This document shows, in pieces, positions 1-8,260 of a stretch of 64,000 nucleotides of DNA. The stretch covers positions 124,001 through 188,000 of the forward strand of contig NZ_JWLW01000067.1 of the NCBI RefSeq assembly GCF_000808575.1, written 5' to 3'. The stretch's first letter is position 1, and each line of letters begins with the position of its first letter. This DNA is from Alteromonas marina (GTDB lineage: Bacteria; Pseudomonadota; Gammaproteobacteria; Enterobacterales; Alteromonadaceae). The position numbers and the translations under genes were made by a program. Under the pieces are notes generated by a model. The model was not told the DNA's origin. It was given only the letters and a program-made list of their open reading frames with translations, and searched no databases.

Positions 1-58
1 TGTGACTGACCAGTGTACCTTGGTTACGCCGTAAAATTACGCACCATTTAAAGCATTA

Positions 59-88
59 AAAAGCCGGCTAATAGCCGGCTTTCTTTTT
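59..88. terminator. Bidirectional intrinsic terminator downstream of astB
   Basis: A perfect inverted repeat AAAGCCGGCT / AGCCGGCTTT with a 4-base loop is flanked by A-runs on the left and T-runs on the right. It can therefore end transcripts from both directions: astB on the minus strand, and a plus-strand gene lying outside the window. Confidence 0.8.
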
Positions 89-110
89 ACTTTTTAGTAG
101 ATTACAAAAC

Positions 111-1451
111 TTATCCCTGCTGGAACGGGTAAACCGAACCAATCTTCAGAATTTGTGTAAGCTCATCAAGCGCGGTACGAGATTCAATTAGCAGCTGCGG
201 ATCGCGCAAGTCATCTTCACCTAATTCATCGCGATAGTGCTTGTCGACCCAAGCGTTTAGGCGAGCGAACTGTGTATCATTGATTAACGTATTTTGATTA
301 ACTGCGGCAAGTTCTTGGTCATTCATTGCAACGCGCAAACGCAAACACGCCGGGCCGCCGCCATTGCGCATACTCTGTTTAACGTCAAAGAAGTTAACCG
401 ACTTTATCGGTGTGCCTAGTGTCACTAGCTTGTCTAAATAACGCTTAACGGCCTCGTTTTCCTGACATTCAGTAGGTGCGATTATGGTCATATCGCCGCT
501 TGGAAGCGTTATGATTTGCGTATTGAACAAGTAGGTTTTTACTGCATCTTGAACTGACACTTCGGCAGTCGGCACTTCAATAAAATGTAGCGGTTCGCTA
601 CCAAATTTGGCTTGAAGCTCTTTAAATCCTGCGTCTTTTTGATAAAACGCTTGCTCGTGGAAAAACAACACATTTTGGTTACCTACAGCGATCACGTCGT
701 TGTGGAATACGCCCTGGTCGATAACGTCTGGGTTTTGCTGCATGTAAACTACGCCATCGTCGTCCAGACCGTGTAAGCGAGCTACTGCTTGGCATGCTTC
801 AAGCGTTTGGCGAGCCGGATATTTTTTTGGTGCGGGTTTGCTGGTATCAAATGCATGACGACCATAAACAAACAACTCTATGCCTGCCTGACCATAGTTG
901 CTGCAAAGTCGCGTGTGGTTGGCTGCACCTTCGTCACCAAAATGCTCGTTATCTGGCAGGTGCTGGTGATGAGCAAAGTGCTTTTCGTTAGCGAAAGTGC
1001 CACGTAGAATATTGCCCGTTACCTGAGGCTCTAACGAGCGATGAAACTTGTTCGTTAAATTTGCAGGGGTAAAGTGAACGCGACCATCGGCAGTATCGGC
1101 GCTAGGAGACACAGTGGCGGCATTTGCAGTCCACATGCTACTAGCAGAACAACATGCTAAGAAAATCTCGCGAGACTGCTTTGCAGCGCTTTCTAGCACG
1201 CGAGCATCAGAACCGGTAAAACCTAATCGACGGAGCGCAGCGATATCAGGACGTTCTTGCGGGGCTAATACACCTTGAACCATTCCCATATCGGCTAGCG
1301 CTTTGGCCTTTGCAAGACCTTGCTTTGCAGCCTGTTTAGGACTGCTCTTTGCGTTCGCATTGTTTAGGGAAGCGACATTGCCAAACGATAAGCCGGCATA
1401 GTTATGGGTAGGTCCAACAAGACCATCAAAGTTAACTTCAAACTGCTTCAT
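111..1451 (-). CDS. astB: N-succinylarginine dihydrolase AstB
   Basis: Second step of the arginine succinyltransferase pathway: hydrolyses N2-succinylarginine to succinylornithine, two ammonia and CO2 in the cytoplasm. The protein starts [20 protein letters not shown], the typical AstB N-terminus. An open frame extends 13 codons further upstream, but family alignment and the purine-rich AAGGGAAAG just before this ATG favour position 1451, giving 446 aa, close to the E. coli length as I recall it. Visible family motifs are [14 protein letters not shown] (histidine region) and [12 protein letters not shown], which carries the expected nucleophilic cysteine. The other ast genes are not in the window; a neighbour may lie beyond the left edge. 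It is divergent from topA across about 395 bp. Confidence 0.95.
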   Translation of the reverse strand: MKQFEVNFDGLVGPTHNYAGLSFGNVASLNNANAKSSPKQAAKQGLAKAKALADMGMVQGVLAPQERPDIAALRRLGFTGSDARVLESAAKQSREIFLACCSASSMWTANAATVSPSADTADGRVHFTPANLTNKFHRSLEPQVTGNILRGTFANEKHFAHHQHLPDNEHFGDEGAANHTRLCSNYGQAGIELFVYGRHAFDTSKPAPKKYPARQTLEACQAVARLHGLDDDGVVYMQQNPDVIDQGVFHNDVIAVGNQNVLFFHEQAFYQKDAGFKELQAKFGSEPLHFIEVPTAEVSVQDAVKTYLFNTQIITLPSGDMTIIAPTECQENEAVKRYLDKLVTLGTPIKSVNFFDVKQSMRNGGGPACLRLRVAMNDQELAAVNQNTLINDTQFARLNAWVDKHYRDELGEDDLRDPQLLIESRTALDELTQILKIGSVYPFQQG

Positions 1452-1846
1452 ACTTTCCCTTATTCTTGTAGTTTTGGCTGTTGACCCCATATGCTACATT
1501 CTTACAAACACTGCGATTAAGTTGATAGCAATAGCAACGCTTTTGATTTTGTTCAGGGTCAAACATGGCACGTCTTTAAACCTGAGCGGGTTGTTAGGTC
1601 AGGTTCGAATGGCTGGCATTATACGGCTTTTAATGTCGATGCCAATCGTACTGCTCAATTAATGTACAGTTTTTGTGTGCGATTAGAGCGGAGAGAAGAA
1701 TAAGTATGAAGAAGATCTTGTTTTCCATTCACTTTGTAGATATATGTTAAAAAAGAGCGAGTGCCCTATATATAGTGTTGGGCTGCTCCAATTTTCAGAA
1801 TTTGACGTAAATAGTCATTAAAAATCAATAGGTTTAGTTCAATTAT
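1452..1846. other. Intergenic region between divergent astB and topA
   Basis: About 395 bp holding the 5' regions of both genes. It has no convincing ORF; an open frame at 1474-1662 has no recognisable domain or ribosome site. AT-rich stretches around 1740-1780 could hold a topA promoter, but I could not assign -35/-10 boxes with confidence. Confidence 0.4.
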
Positions 1847-4507
1847 ATGGCAAAATCACTGGTCATAGTCGAGTCACCAGCCAAAGCGAAAACGATAAAT
1901 AAATATCTTGGTAAAAATTTTATCGTAAAAAGTTCGGTTGGCCATGTGCGAGATCTTCCGACGAAGGCTTTAGGCAAAGTCGAGCCTAAAAAACCGGCTA
2001 AAGAACTCAAAACTTTAAGCGAAGAAGCGCGTCAAGAATACCTTCGCCGTCACGAATATTTGAAACTTGTAGACAGAATGGGCGTAGATCCGGAGAAAGA
2101 CTGGAAAGCCCACTATCAAGTGCTACAGGGTAAAGAGAAAGTCGTTAACGAACTTAAAAAGCTTGCTAAAGATGCTGACACTATCTATCTCGCGACCGAT
2201 TTGGACCGCGAGGGGGAAGCAATTGCATGGCATTTACAAGAGCTGTTAGGCAAGAAAGATAAGACCTATCAGCGAGTAGTGTTCAACGAAATTACCAAAA
2301 ACGCGATTCAAGATGCGTTCTCCGATCCGGGCGAGTTAAATATCTCTCGCGTTAACGCGCAGCAGGCTCGCCGGTTCCTAGACCGTGTTGTAGGTTTCAT
2401 GGTGTCGCCACTTCTGTGGAAAAAAATTGCGCGAGGCCTCTCAGCAGGGCGCGTACAATCGGTAGCGGTTAGGCTTGTTGTGGAGCGTGAGCGAGAAATT
2501 AAAGCGTTTGTGCCTGAAGAGTTTTGGGACGTACACGCAGATTTAACCAGCCAGCAAAAAGCGGCACTACGTATGCTGGTAGCAAAGCACCAGGGCAATG
2601 CGTTCAAGCCCAAAAACAAGGCCGAAACAGATAAAGCGCTTGCTGACTTAGAAGGGGCTAACTACACGGTAGAAAGCCGCGAGTCAAAGCCTACGCAAAG
2701 TCGTCCTTCAGCACCGTTTATTACCTCAACGCTGCAACAGGCGGCAAGTACTCGATTGGGCTTTGGTGTTAAGAAGACCATGATGATGGCGCAGCGCCTT
2801 TATGAAGCAGGCTACATCACTTATATGCGTACGGATTCAACCAATTTAAGCCAAGAGGCGCTGGACAGTGCTCGTGCGTACATTTCAGATAATTTTGGTG
2901 ACAAGTACTTGCCTGATTCGCCAAATCGCTACGGCAGTAAAGAAGGAGCGCAAGAGGCGCACGAAGCGATCCGCCCTTCAAACGTGAGCATTAGTGCTGC
3001 GAGTTTAGGTGATATGGAACGCGATGCACAGCGTCTTTATGAGCTTATTTGGCGCCAGTTTGTGGCCTGTCAAATGACTCCAGCTAAGTACGACGCAACC
3101 ACGATTAAAGTGGCAGCGGGTGATTACGAGCTGACGGCGAAAGGCCGCGTACTCAAGTTTGATGGTTGGACTCGCGTTCAGCCTCAGCTTCGCAAAAAAG
3201 GCGAAGAAGAGCTCATGTTGCCTGATGTGCAAAAAGGCGATGTACTTGACTTAAAAGCGCTTGATCCTAAACAGCATTTCACCAAGCCTGTAGCGCGATT
3301 TAATGAAGCGTCGTTAGTAAAAGAGCTTGAAAAACGCGGTATTGGTCGTCCATCGACCTACGCCAGTATTATTTCGACGATTCAAGATCGCGGCTATGTG
3401 CGCTTAGAGAACAAGCGTTTTTATGCCGAGAAAATGGGCGAAATAGTAAACGATCGTTTGATGGAAAACTTTGACGATTTAATGAGCTATGACTTTACTG
3501 CCAATATGGAGCAACATCTTGATGATATTGCTGAGGGCAATAAAGATTGGAAAGACGTGCTCAATGAGTTCTACAGCGGCTTCTATGACAAACTGCTAAA
3601 CGCTGAGAAAGACCCTGAAGAGGGCGGTATGCGCCTGAATCAGGCGGTACCTGCAGGTATTGATTGCGACAAATGCGGCCGTGAAATGAACGTAAGAACC
3701 GCGTCAACCGGCGTGTTTTTGGGCTGTTCAGGCTACAACTTACCACCGAAAGAGCGCTGCACTAACACCATGAATTTAACGCCTGGTGATGAAGTCGTGA
3801 AAGTGGACGATGAAGAAGAGCTTGAAACAGAAGCGCTTCGCTCTAAAAAACGTTGTCCTAAGTGTGGTACGGCGATGGACAGTTACCTGGTCGATGAAAC
3901 CCGTAAACTTCACGTGTGTGGTAATACGCCGACGTGTGATGGCACATTGGTAGAGGCAGGCACATTCAAAATAAAAGGCTATGACGGCCCCATTATCGAG
4001 TGCGATAAATGCGGTAGCGATATGGAGCTTAAAAATGGTCGATTTGGTAAATACTTCGGTTGTACCAACGAAGAATGTAAAAATACCCGTAAGCTACTGA
4101 GAAACGGCGAAGCTGCGCCGCCAAAAGAAGATCCGGTCGATTTACCAGAGCTTCCGTGTGAAAAGTCTGACGCGCACTTTATGCTACGCGACGGCGCTTC
4201 GGGTATCTTCTTGGCTGCCCATAACTTTCCAAAGTCGCGCGAGACTCGTGCGCCGAAAGTGGAAGAACTTGCACGCTTTAGAGATAGAATATCGCCGAAA
4301 TTCTACTACCTTGCTGATGCGCCACAAACAGACCCTGACGGTAACCCTGCAATAGTTCGCTATAGCAGGAAGACCAAACAGCAATACGTGATGTCTGAAA
4401 ATGACAGCGGTAAAGCAACAGGCTGGTCTGCGTGGTATGAAAACGGCAAGTGGCAAGAGCAAGCGGCTAAAAAGCCGGCTGCTAAGCCAAAAGCGAAGAA
4501 AAAATAA
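1847..4507 (+). CDS. topA: DNA topoisomerase I TopA
   Basis: Type IA topoisomerase that relaxes negative supercoils; 886 aa, in the usual range for proteobacterial TopA. The N-terminal TOPRIM domain begins [22 protein letters not shown] and includes the acidic [11 protein letters not shown] motif near residue 120. The active-site tyrosine lies in [12 protein letters not shown] near residue 325. The C-terminal third carries three four-cysteine zinc-ribbon repeats ([16 protein letters not shown] and CDKCGSDM, each followed by a second cysteine pair), and the protein ends in a lysine-rich tail [11 protein letters not shown] that probably binds DNA or RNA polymerase. A hairpin follows the stop codon. 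Confidence 0.97.
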   Translation: MAKSLVIVESPAKAKTINKYLGKNFIVKSSVGHVRDLPTKALGKVEPKKPAKELKTLSEEARQEYLRRHEYLKLVDRMGVDPEKDWKAHYQVLQGKEKVVNELKKLAKDADTIYLATDLDREGEAIAWHLQELLGKKDKTYQRVVFNEITKNAIQDAFSDPGELNISRVNAQQARRFLDRVVGFMVSPLLWKKIARGLSAGRVQSVAVRLVVEREREIKAFVPEEFWDVHADLTSQQKAALRMLVAKHQGNAFKPKNKAETDKALADLEGANYTVESRESKPTQSRPSAPFITSTLQQAASTRLGFGVKKTMMMAQRLYEAGYITYMRTDSTNLSQEALDSARAYISDNFGDKYLPDSPNRYGSKEGAQEAHEAIRPSNVSISAASLGDMERDAQRLYELIWRQFVACQMTPAKYDATTIKVAAGDYELTAKGRVLKFDGWTRVQPQLRKKGEEELMLPDVQKGDVLDLKALDPKQHFTKPVARFNEASLVKELEKRGIGRPSTYASIISTIQDRGYVRLENKRFYAEKMGEIVNDRLMENFDDLMSYDFTANMEQHLDDIAEGNKDWKDVLNEFYSGFYDKLLNAEKDPEEGGMRLNQAVPAGIDCDKCGREMNVRTASTGVFLGCSGYNLPPKERCTNTMNLTPGDEVVKVDDEEELETEALRSKKRCPKCGTAMDSYLVDETRKLHVCGNTPTCDGTLVEAGTFKIKGYDGPIIECDKCGSDMELKNGRFGKYFGCTNEECKNTRKLLRNGEAAPPKEDPVDLPELPCEKSDAHFMLRDGASGIFLAAHNFPKSRETRAPKVEELARFRDRISPKFYYLADAPQTDPDGNPAIVRYSRKTKQQYVMSENDSGKATGWSAWYENGKWQEQAAKKPAAKPKAKKK

Positions 4508-4540
4508 ATCAAAGCGAATACAATATTTCGATACGAAAGT

Positions 4541-4568
4541 AATAAGCCCGGATTTATTCGGGCTTATT
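4541..4568. terminator. Hairpin downstream of topA
   Basis: Perfect inverted repeat AATAAGCCCG / CGGGCTTATT with an 8-base loop, 33 bases after the topA stop. The downstream T-tract is weak (TTATTACG), so it is either a modest terminator or a 3'-end stabilising structure. Confidence 0.6.
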
Positions 4569-4644
4569 ACGTCATAAGGTGTCTTTTAGCGTGCTTCAGC
4601 ACGCACAATGCAAGGCTCGTTAATAAATCAATAGAGAGTGAGTT

Positions 4645-5196
4645 ATGGCCTCTTTACAAGACCAACTTCTAAAAGCCGGATTGGCCGATAAAGCGTCTGC
4701 AAAGCAAGCGCGTGCGGATAAACGCAAAAAACAAAAGCAAAAAAATAAGCAAAAACAACCTATTGTAGATGAAGCGACAATTGCAGCTCAACAAGCCGCA
4801 GAAGAGAAAAAGGCGCGCTCAAGAGAGTTGAATCAACTTCAACAGCAAGAAAGAGAAAAGCGCTCGATAGCCGCACAGGTCAGGCAGCTTATTACAGTAA
4901 ACAAACAACCGCGTAACGGCGAAACGCTACTTAACTTTACTCACGACAATGTCGTTAAACGCATGTACGTAAGCGAAGAAATGCACAGGCAGGTCACAAA
5001 GGGTCGTTTGACCGTGGTATTGCTAGATGATGCTTACGAATTAGTTCCTACGCCGGTTGCTGATAAAATTGCTCAGCGTGATGAAGCTTCAATAATCTAT
5101 CGTGCTGATTTGGACAAGAGTGGTAATGACGGTAAAGACGAAGCAGAAGACGACTGGTATGCCGATTACGAAATCCCAGATGATTTGACCTGGTAG
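4645..5196 (+). CDS. DUF2058 family protein (YaiL-like)
   Basis: A 183-aa basic cytoplasmic protein of the DUF2058 family, whose function is not established. The first half is rich in lysine, arginine and glutamine and is probably a long helix or coiled coil (KQARADKRKKQKQKNKQKQ, then repeated QQ and EKK segments). The second half is a compact conserved domain with VNKQPRNGETLLNFTHDN and RLTVVLLDDAYELVPTPVA, which are typical of the family. The charged N-terminus suggests nucleic-acid or ribosome contact, which is inference. A purine-rich GAGAGTGAG precedes the ATG. It follows topA by 137 bp, with a hairpin between them, so it probably has its own promoter. Confidence 0.85.
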   Translation: MASLQDQLLKAGLADKASAKQARADKRKKQKQKNKQKQPIVDEATIAAQQAAEEKKARSRELNQLQQQEREKRSIAAQVRQLITVNKQPRNGETLLNFTHDNVVKRMYVSEEMHRQVTKGRLTVVLLDDAYELVPTPVADKIAQRDEASIIYRADLDKSGNDGKDEAEDDWYADYEIPDDLTW

Positions 5197-5206
5197 TCTT
5201 TTTAAA

Positions 5207-5236
5207 CTCACCACCTTTACTCTTTAAGGTGGTGAG
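5207..5236. terminator. Strong hairpin downstream of the DUF2058 gene
   Basis: Perfect 11-bp inverted repeat CTCACCACCTT / AAGGTGGTGAG with an 8-base loop starts 11 bases after the stop codon. There is a T-run before it but none after it, so on the plus strand it may act as a 3' stability hairpin rather than a classical terminator. Confidence 0.55.
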
Positions 5237-5541
5237 CAAGTATATCCCTCATAATTTAATCCACTTAACGTTTAAAAAACGTTTCCCGTTCCCTGTCTTT
5301 TTTCAAACTCAGCTGTTGTCATTAAAGCCCTCCAGCGGCATTGCTCTTGCAATTCTAACATACTGTATTCATTGCAACTTTTAAAAAGCTTTCTTCAGAA
5401 ATTACCGTCTAGGCCGCTAAATATAAAATGCTAAGAAAGCAGCGCACTTCTACATTCTCAACTATAGTTGTTACAGCATATTAGTGTCGCGGACCATAGT
5501 TATTTTCAGTGGACGTTGTTTCTCAATTATGGAGGGAAGCC
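5237..5541. other. Intergenic region upstream of the M8-like protease gene
   Basis: About 300 bp of AT-rich sequence with no convincing ORF or repeat. It must contain the promoter of the exported protease gene if that gene is expressed alone. Confidence 0.35.
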
Positions 5542-6372
5542 ATGAAAGGTTTACCAAAACTGGTTTTAAGTGTTGCAGTTGCAATGTGCGTGTCACTGCC
5601 TGCAAATGCGGGGCTTTTCAACATATCTATTAACAATCTTGGAGGGTTAACGCCTTCACAATCCAGTGCATTCGATGGTGCAGTCGCGTTTTGGGAAACT
5701 TACTTAACAGGTGTTCAGAGCGTATTCGATCACAGTATTGTTATTGACGCGAGTGGAGCGCCGATTGATGGAGTGGGAAGAATATTGGGTAGCGCTGGTC
5801 CATCTAGTATCATACAGTTCTCCGATAGTGCGTTTGTTTATGCAAATCGGGGCAGCATGCAGTTTGATACGGCAGATCTCAGTAATATGGAGCGAAACGG
5901 CACACTTTTCGATGTTATTGTGCACGAGATGGCTCATGCTATCGGCTTTGGAATTTTGTGGACAACCGATTTTATCAGACCAGGTAGCCAGTCGAATTAC
6001 GTCATGAATTCGGGGCGATACACGGGAGAGTATGCATTAGAAATATACCGCCAAGAGTTTGTAAAAGATGCTGAATTTATTCCGGTTGAACTCGGCGGTG
6101 GAGAGGGTACTGCTAACAGCCATTGGGATGAGCCTTGGCCTGGTGGTTCTTCTGACTTAATGACCGGCTATTTGGGACCATATCCAATTACATTAAGTGA
6201 TACTACGATTGCTTCTTTTGCTGATATTGGCTATTTAACTACGGTAACTCATGCGGTGAGTGAAGCATCGACAGTATGGCTGTTCCTACTTTCTATTGGA
6301 CTCGTTGCTAGGCGACACCGCCAGCGAAGTGATGTAGGTTGTTTAACAGAAATGTCGTCGATGAAAACTTAG
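5542..6372 (+). CDS. Secreted leishmanolysin-like metalloprotease with PEP-CTERM-like tail
   Basis: A 276-aa exported protein. The start at 5542 is chosen because it follows GGAGGGAAGCC and begins directly with a signal peptide (MKGLPKLVLSVAVAMCVSLPANA); the frame is open 11 codons further upstream. Near residue 130 it carries HEMAHAIGFG, a metzincin-type HExxHxxG zinc site. About 60 residues later SHWDEPW and DLMTGYLG follow, matching the third zinc histidine and Met-turn layout of family M8 leishmanolysins. The C-terminus VSEASTVWLFLLSIGLVARR resembles a PEP-CTERM sorting signal (a P-rich motif, then a hydrophobic helix, then arginines) but has S-E-A in place of P-E-P and continues 13 residues beyond the arginine cluster. 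Likely role: surface or extracellular proteolysis, with membrane sorting by an exosortase encoded elsewhere. It stands alone. Confidence 0.7.
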   Translation: MKGLPKLVLSVAVAMCVSLPANAGLFNISINNLGGLTPSQSSAFDGAVAFWETYLTGVQSVFDHSIVIDASGAPIDGVGRILGSAGPSSIIQFSDSAFVYANRGSMQFDTADLSNMERNGTLFDVIVHEMAHAIGFGILWTTDFIRPGSQSNYVMNSGRYTGEYALEIYRQEFVKDAEFIPVELGGGEGTANSHWDEPWPGGSSDLMTGYLGPYPITLSDTTIASFADIGYLTTVTHAVSEASTVWLFLLSIGLVARRHRQRSDVGCLTEMSSMKT

Positions 6373-6394
6373 CCGAATAGGCGAGTAAATGCTC

Positions 6395-6414
6395 ATGTAA
6401 TGTCGGTGTTACAT
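6395..6414 (+). terminator. Weak hairpin downstream of the protease gene
   Basis: ATGTAA / TTACAT with an 8-base loop, followed by TTCTGATTT, 22 bases after the stop codon. The stem is short and AT-rich; a terminator role is tentative. Confidence 0.3.
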
Positions 6415-6582
6415 TTCTGATTTGCATTTAATCTTTAGGCAATGGATATAATCAACATGGACCTGTTTTTACTCCAGTATTTTCACCTAACTTCAAATCA
6501 TAAGTTTAGCGTAGTTACAAGTTTTGTAGTCCATTGGTAGAATCGCATTTGAACCTATCTATCACGTTAAGGGTATTGATTT

Positions 6583-6792
6583 TTGGATATTTGCCAACGC
6601 TGTTTTCTGGTTGGGTTAGGAGACACGCAGCTCTTTACCAAAGCGGCTAAATTGTGCAATGCGGCACAGCTTCATTTTCATCAAACATTCCAATATATCG
6701 GCGAGCCCACTTCTCCCTTTTCCACGCATTGCTTTGAGTTTTTAAAAGGATATGAGAAGATTTTTAATAAAGGAGGCGAATGCAGTGCCTAA
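6583..6792 (+). pseudogene. Probable decayed ModE/LysR-type wHTH regulator remnant upstream of mobA
   Basis: A 69-codon open frame starting with TTG. Its middle reads GDTQLFTKAAKLCNAAQ and its end FEFLKGYEKIFN. The FTKAAKL block resembles the helix-turn-helix of ModE and LysR proteins (GSxTKAAKL), and FLKGYEKI resembles the end of that domain. The DNA just upstream, read in another frame, gives GIDFWIFANAVFWLG, which resembles the strand before a ModE HTH, suggesting a frameshift and a small deletion. The stop codon overlaps the GTG start of mobA by 8 bases (GTGCCTAA), with AGGAGG inside this frame, which is the arrangement of a translationally coupled pair. A molybdate-responsive regulator would fit the mobA-fdhD context. 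The assignment is by eye and tentative; it could also be a small independent gene. Confidence 0.35.
6770..6787 (+). promoter_or_regulatory. Ribosome binding site that fixes the mobA GTG start
   Basis: AAAGGAGG lies about 7 bases before a GTG at 6785. This near-perfect Shine-Dalgarno sequence supports GTG 6785 over the ATG at 6752 as the mobA start. Confidence 0.75.
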
Positions 6793-7423
6793 AGTGAATG
6801 CGACACTCATCGGTTTAGTGCTTGCGGGTGGTCAATCGCGCAGAATGGGGCAAGATAAAGCACTTATGCGTTATCAGGGCCGTACTCTCATCGATAATGC
6901 TTCGTTACTTTTACAGGCAGCGAGTTGCGATAAAGTGTTAATTAGTCGTAACGCGCCAGGCTTTTTGAATGACAAAATTGAAGATGCAGGTCCGCTTGGC
7001 GGAGTACACGCTGTTTTAGACGCACTATCCCAATCTGATAATCACACTGACAATCCTTATGAACTGCTTGTTCTTCCAGTTGACATGCCGCAGATGACGC
7101 CCGAGCTTTTGAGAATATTAGTTTCGCGAGGGCGAGAGGCTGAAAAGGCATGTTATGTGGAAAACCGCTTTTTGCCTTTCTTTCTATCCGTTGCGCAGAA
7201 CACCCAAGCCCTCTTAGCCAACTATCTAGTTGAGCAAAGTAAGAGACGAGTGGTAGGATTTTTAGAAATTCTCAATGCGGTATCTCTTAAAGAAGCTGAC
7301 CTCAAAAAAACGTTAGGAAAAGATGAAGCCGATAACAAAAAGCGTCTCGCAAAAATGTCCAATGAAGATGACATAGAGTGGTTGAATGTGAATACTCCAG
7401 GTGATTGGCCACGTGAAAAGTAA
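6785..7423 (+). CDS. mobA: Molybdenum cofactor guanylyltransferase MobA
   Basis: Transfers GMP from GTP to molybdopterin-Mo, making the guanine-dinucleotide cofactor used by DMSO-reductase-family enzymes such as the oxidoreductase encoded nearby. The protein has 212 aa from the GTG start. The nucleotide-binding signature LVLAGGQSRRMGQDKAL is near residue 10, and VLPVDMPQMTPELL (metal-binding aspartate region) is near residue 100. The C-terminal region, which should contain the N-x-N-T-P motif, reads WLNVNTPGDW. Its 3' end overlaps fdhD, so the two are almost certainly cotranscribed and translationally coupled. Confidence 0.93.
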   Translation: MPKVNATLIGLVLAGGQSRRMGQDKALMRYQGRTLIDNASLLLQAASCDKVLISRNAPGFLNDKIEDAGPLGGVHAVLDALSQSDNHTDNPYELLVLPVDMPQMTPELLRILVSRGREAEKACYVENRFLPFFLSVAQNTQALLANYLVEQSKRRVVGFLEILNAVSLKEADLKKTLGKDEADNKKRLAKMSNEDDIEWLNVNTPGDWPREK

Positions 7424-8195
7424 CACTGAACAGCGCGCATTAGTTTTAGATGCTACACCCTATACTCAAAAGTTTGCCCTTGCCGAAGAAGTCGCTTTAA
7501 GCATTAGTTATAACGGTATTAATTATGCGGTAATGCTGATAACCCCAAACGACATTGAAGATTTCATTGTGGGCTTCAGTTTAAGCAACGACATTATCGA
7601 GCATCCTCGTCAGCTTTACGGTATTGAACTGACGCATCACAAAGAACACATCAATGCGGAAGTTGAAATTGCCAATCAGGCGTTCTGGAAGTTAAAGGAA
7701 AATAAGCGGCAATTGGCGGGTGCGTCGGGTTGTGGGCTCTGCGGCGTTGAGGCATTAGATAACGCTTTGCCTCAATTAACGCCTATTGAAGTATCGCCTT
7801 TGCCTGATGTGAGCTGGTTTAAAGGATTGCGAAGCCTTATATCTAATGCGCAAGCATTAGCTCAGCAGAGCGGTGCAGTACATGGAGCGCTCTACATTGA
7901 TGCTAAGCGCAATGTGCTGGCATGCCGGGAAGACATAGGAAGGCATAATGCTTTTGATAAATTAATTGGTGCTATCACCACCCAAAAACTCTTTCAACCT
8001 GAAGGTATTGTTGTGCTCACAAGCCGCTGCAGTTTAGAGTTGGTTCAAAAAGCGATAAGGGCTAAATTACCTTTGGTAGTAACGCTATCTGCTCCTACAG
8101 CGTTATCAGTAAAGTGGGCAAGCCGTTACGGTCTCACCCTGATCCATGTACCTAAGTATGACCCTCCAAGAGCTTACGCACCGCAAGAAAAGTAG
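7413..8195 (+). CDS. fdhD: Formate dehydrogenase accessory sulfurtransferase FdhD
   Basis: Carries sulfur from a cysteine desulfurase to the molybdenum centre of formate dehydrogenase-type enzymes. The conserved redox motif is seen in GASGCGLCGVEALD (CGxC) near residue 108. The family signature EDIGRHNAFDKLIG follows near residue 175, then LTSRCSLELVQKA. About 260 aa. I prefer the GTG at 7413, preceded by AGGTG at about 10 bases, over the in-frame GTG at 7401; either overlaps the end of mobA. It converges on the molybdopterin oxidoreductase gene, its probable client. Confidence 0.93.
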   Translation: MKSNTEQRALVLDATPYTQKFALAEEVALSISYNGINYAVMLITPNDIEDFIVGFSLSNDIIEHPRQLYGIELTHHKEHINAEVEIANQAFWKLKENKRQLAGASGCGLCGVEALDNALPQLTPIEVSPLPDVSWFKGLRSLISNAQALAQQSGAVHGALYIDAKRNVLACREDIGRHNAFDKLIGAITTQKLFQPEGIVVLTSRCSLELVQKAIRAKLPLVVTLSAPTALSVKWASRYGLTLIHVPKYDPPRAYAPQEK

Positions 8196-8260
8196 TGCGC
8201 AGCGAGCCACCTAGAAACGAAAGGCCTATACTAATAAGTGCCGGATAAGCACCGAAAAGC

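Noticed and set aside
1474..1662. 62-codon frame between astB and topA
   Set aside because: Overlaps the astB 5' region, no Shine-Dalgarno and no recognisable domain.
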